Positions 26,285-28,190 of a stretch of DNA of 28,190 bases are shown piece after piece (the first letter of the stretch is position 1; each line of letters opens with the position of its first letter). The notes beneath the pieces were generated by a model. That model was not told the DNA's origin. It saw only the letters and a list, made by a program, of their open reading frames with translations, and ran no database searches. The position numbers were made by a program, and so were the translations under genes. The DNA is from Elysia marginata. Its lineage: Eukaryota; Mollusca; Gastropoda; Plakobranchidae. The DNA is taken from positions 115,050-143,239 of the forward strand of contig BMAT01003490.1 of the NCBI GenBank assembly GCA_019649035.1, in the 5' to 3' direction.

Positions 26285-28190
26285 GCTTGGTGTATTGTTC
26301 AAATCATTTTAGTTTAAGGTGTAGTGACGTGGAAAATAGAACTCAACTCAATCACAGCTCTTTACTGCATGTCTGTGCTGAATTTTGGTTAAGGGTACTG
26401 CAGAGATGTTTTAGCATTTCTAGTTTAAGTTTCATAAATCTCTTGCATATCGGGCATGTCCTTCAACCTCTGCTCTTAAGTCCCTGCTGCCTGTGTCTAA
26501 GCTTACAGTAGACCGACATTTTTCTCATTTATTACTGTATAATTTTTACTTGTCTGAATTTGGGGTTCAGTTTGCAATTTCCCCATCGAATGGAATCCAA
26601 AGGTAAAAAGAAACTAAAACCACTTTGTGTGTTCTGTACGGTACATGTGTTGAACAACATAGGGTCACAGGGTATAGTTAGAGGTATAGAATGTTTTGAC
26701 TGTGTGTTGTGTAAAATATCAGTGCTAACATTTCAGTTGGGCATTCTGACCTGCAACCTGGGTTTTTGTTGTTCGTACTTACTATGCATTGAGTCGTTAC
26801 TGACCTATTTGTCTTGTAAAGTTTGTAATAAGTTACACCACACCCTGACGCAAACCACATTTGCATCTACATCAATATATTTTAAAGCATTTTGTGTTGT
26901 AAGAAATTTTTGTCTTTTTTTAAAATTTCAACGCATGTTTGAAGGGTTGCAGGGCAAAATACAACAAAGGCCAATTTATTTTACTCTGATGTAAGTGTTG
27001 CATTTAAATCAATGTTAGTGAAAGCAATTGTTTTCCTGATTTATCAGTTGTTTTTGTTGAAACAATGGACAAAGATGTAAGTGACGGTATGAAATCTTTA
27101 TTTTTCCGGATAGTTCAACTTAAGAAAAAATTAAAAAGAAGGTCCATTGTTGCAAGACTTTAAAATTGCCATGTCTCATTTTGCCCTGAAAACCTTCATA
27201 TATAATATGATGTGGTCCATCAGCTCATCTGTGTCCTAAGGGTCTCCTTTTCGTTTCAATTTAAACTTTTATGCTTCTGCTCTGTATGTTCATTTATCTT
27301 TGAGATAGAGGTGAAAACAAATTTTTTAGACTGACTCTTTGTACTTGTATGAATCAAGTGGAAGCTTTTTTTCTTATTGGCATATAATTACAAAAACATA
27401 ATTGTATTTGTTTTAATTCATTAATGCAGCATATTTTTTTGACCCGTTGATAGTGTAACGTTGAAGCATAACATGTAGTTGAAGATGAGTGGGGCTACAG
27501 GTTCACTTTAACACTAACTTGCTCTGGTGTCAGCAACTTCTAAATTTTCTCTGCTGTCCTTTTTTTATCAGTATTAAGCAATAATGGGTAAATTCAATTT
27601 GGACAGACATTTTAGATCAACCAAAATTTCATTTAGGATTTATGCCTTTAAAGAGTAAGAATTAGATTTTGAATTTAATGTAGATTACAATTTTTCTCAA
27701 CAAAATTCAAATTCATAAAGTTAATTTAGGTTCAAAACCACAAATCGTGAATGATCTACACAATCAATACATTTTTAAATGGCATTTTTGTTTTCATATT
27801 CATTATTTTGTTCAATCTCAGTATTATTTTACATATTCATGATTTTTGTTATGTTATACTCAAAATTATGTTTACCTTTTGCACATATGAGTATGTGAAA
27901 CTACAGCAAAAGTTGATGTCCTTTATTAACAGAATTGCAAGTGACAAAAACACAAAGTGCATTTATAAGTTTTATTTAACAATTTTGTGAAAACAACAGC
28001 AACATTTTTTTTTAAATTACATTTTGTGTCAAATGCTTAGCTTCATTGATATATATGTAACTATATTATTTCGTTATATTATGATGGAAGCCTAAATTGA
28101 AACTTTGGATAATTCAATCAAATTTTGAGTTTTTGTTTTTCTGTGCTTGTCTTGCCTCTCCTGTTGTGATGGTTTTTTTTTTCTTTTGTT
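26285..28190. other. Right end of window, no gene recognised
   Basis: AT-rich DNA. The longest open frame (26560-26994, plus) starts with TTG rather than ATG and has no family likeness. I see no tRNA, repeat array or LINE remnant. Confidence 0.55.

Noticed and set aside
26560..26994. 144-codon open frame, plus strand
   Set aside because: It begins with TTG, has AT-rich composition, shows no motif or domain order and lies in probable 3' UTR or intergenic DNA.
27751..27990. 79-codon hydrophobic frame
   Set aside because: AT-rich sequence readily gives Phe/Ile-rich frames; there is no signal-peptide logic, splice support or family likeness.
1..28190. CRISPR array, operon, or prokaryotic mobile island
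   Set aside because: Spliced exons with GT-AG borders, LINEs, a SINE and mariner show this is animal nuclear DNA; no regularly spaced repeats exist.

Overview
This is a piece of animal nuclear genome. It has spliced genes with GT-AG introns, AT-rich introns full of decayed non-LTR retrotransposons, a mariner element, small DNA-transposon remnants and one 33-base assembly gap. The closest guess is a gastropod or related mollusc, because of the palindrome CTAGATCTAG in several places, a 3' box near GGCGCTATATAAATA on retroposons, and the retrotransposon types. That placement is inference, since no mitochondrial or rRNA marker is present.

The only host gene I can support is on the + strand: the mollusc orthologue of cytospin-A (SPECC1L/SPECC1 family), from about 1809 to 22966 and beyond. 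I resolved 14 coding exons whose phases all join: 1827-3236, 4545-4673, 5378-5586, 6784-6925, 7724-7916, 9667-9805, 11934-12039, 12464-12607, 12962-13102, 17667-18196, 18419-18545, 19186-19302, 20359-20418 and 22868-22966. Together they give 3546 bases, or 1181 residues plus a stop. The order is a Ser/Lys-rich N-terminus, a first coiled coil, a Ser-rich spacer, a long second coiled coil, a second Ser/Pro linker and a C-terminal calponin-homology (CH) domain, as in the vertebrate protein. An acceptor just before the ATG means at least one more exon lies upstream.

The introns hold most of the mobile DNA. Intron 3 has a tRNA-derived SINE (minus strand). Intron 4 has a LINE 3' end (plus). Intron 5 has a pogo-like MITE candidate and a 50-bp repeat. 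Intron 6 has a decayed LINE with reverse transcriptase motifs (minus). Intron 9 has a full-length mariner element with clean terminal repeats, a TA duplication and one frameshift in its transposase, plus the assembly gap. Intron 12 has the 3' part of another LINE type starting about 30 bases after a splice donor. Downstream of the stop, over 5 kb of AT-rich DNA has no convincing gene. It contains candidate poly(A) signals, a 27-bp inverted repeat around a SINE/LINE-like tail, and a second pogo-like MITE.

There is no sign of a new multi-gene system. The most interesting signals are structural: a shared 3' box on four separate retroposon copies, repeat pairs lying just upstream of exons, the MITE pair, the inverted repeat after the stop codon, and a conserved-looking short motif in the cytospin linker.
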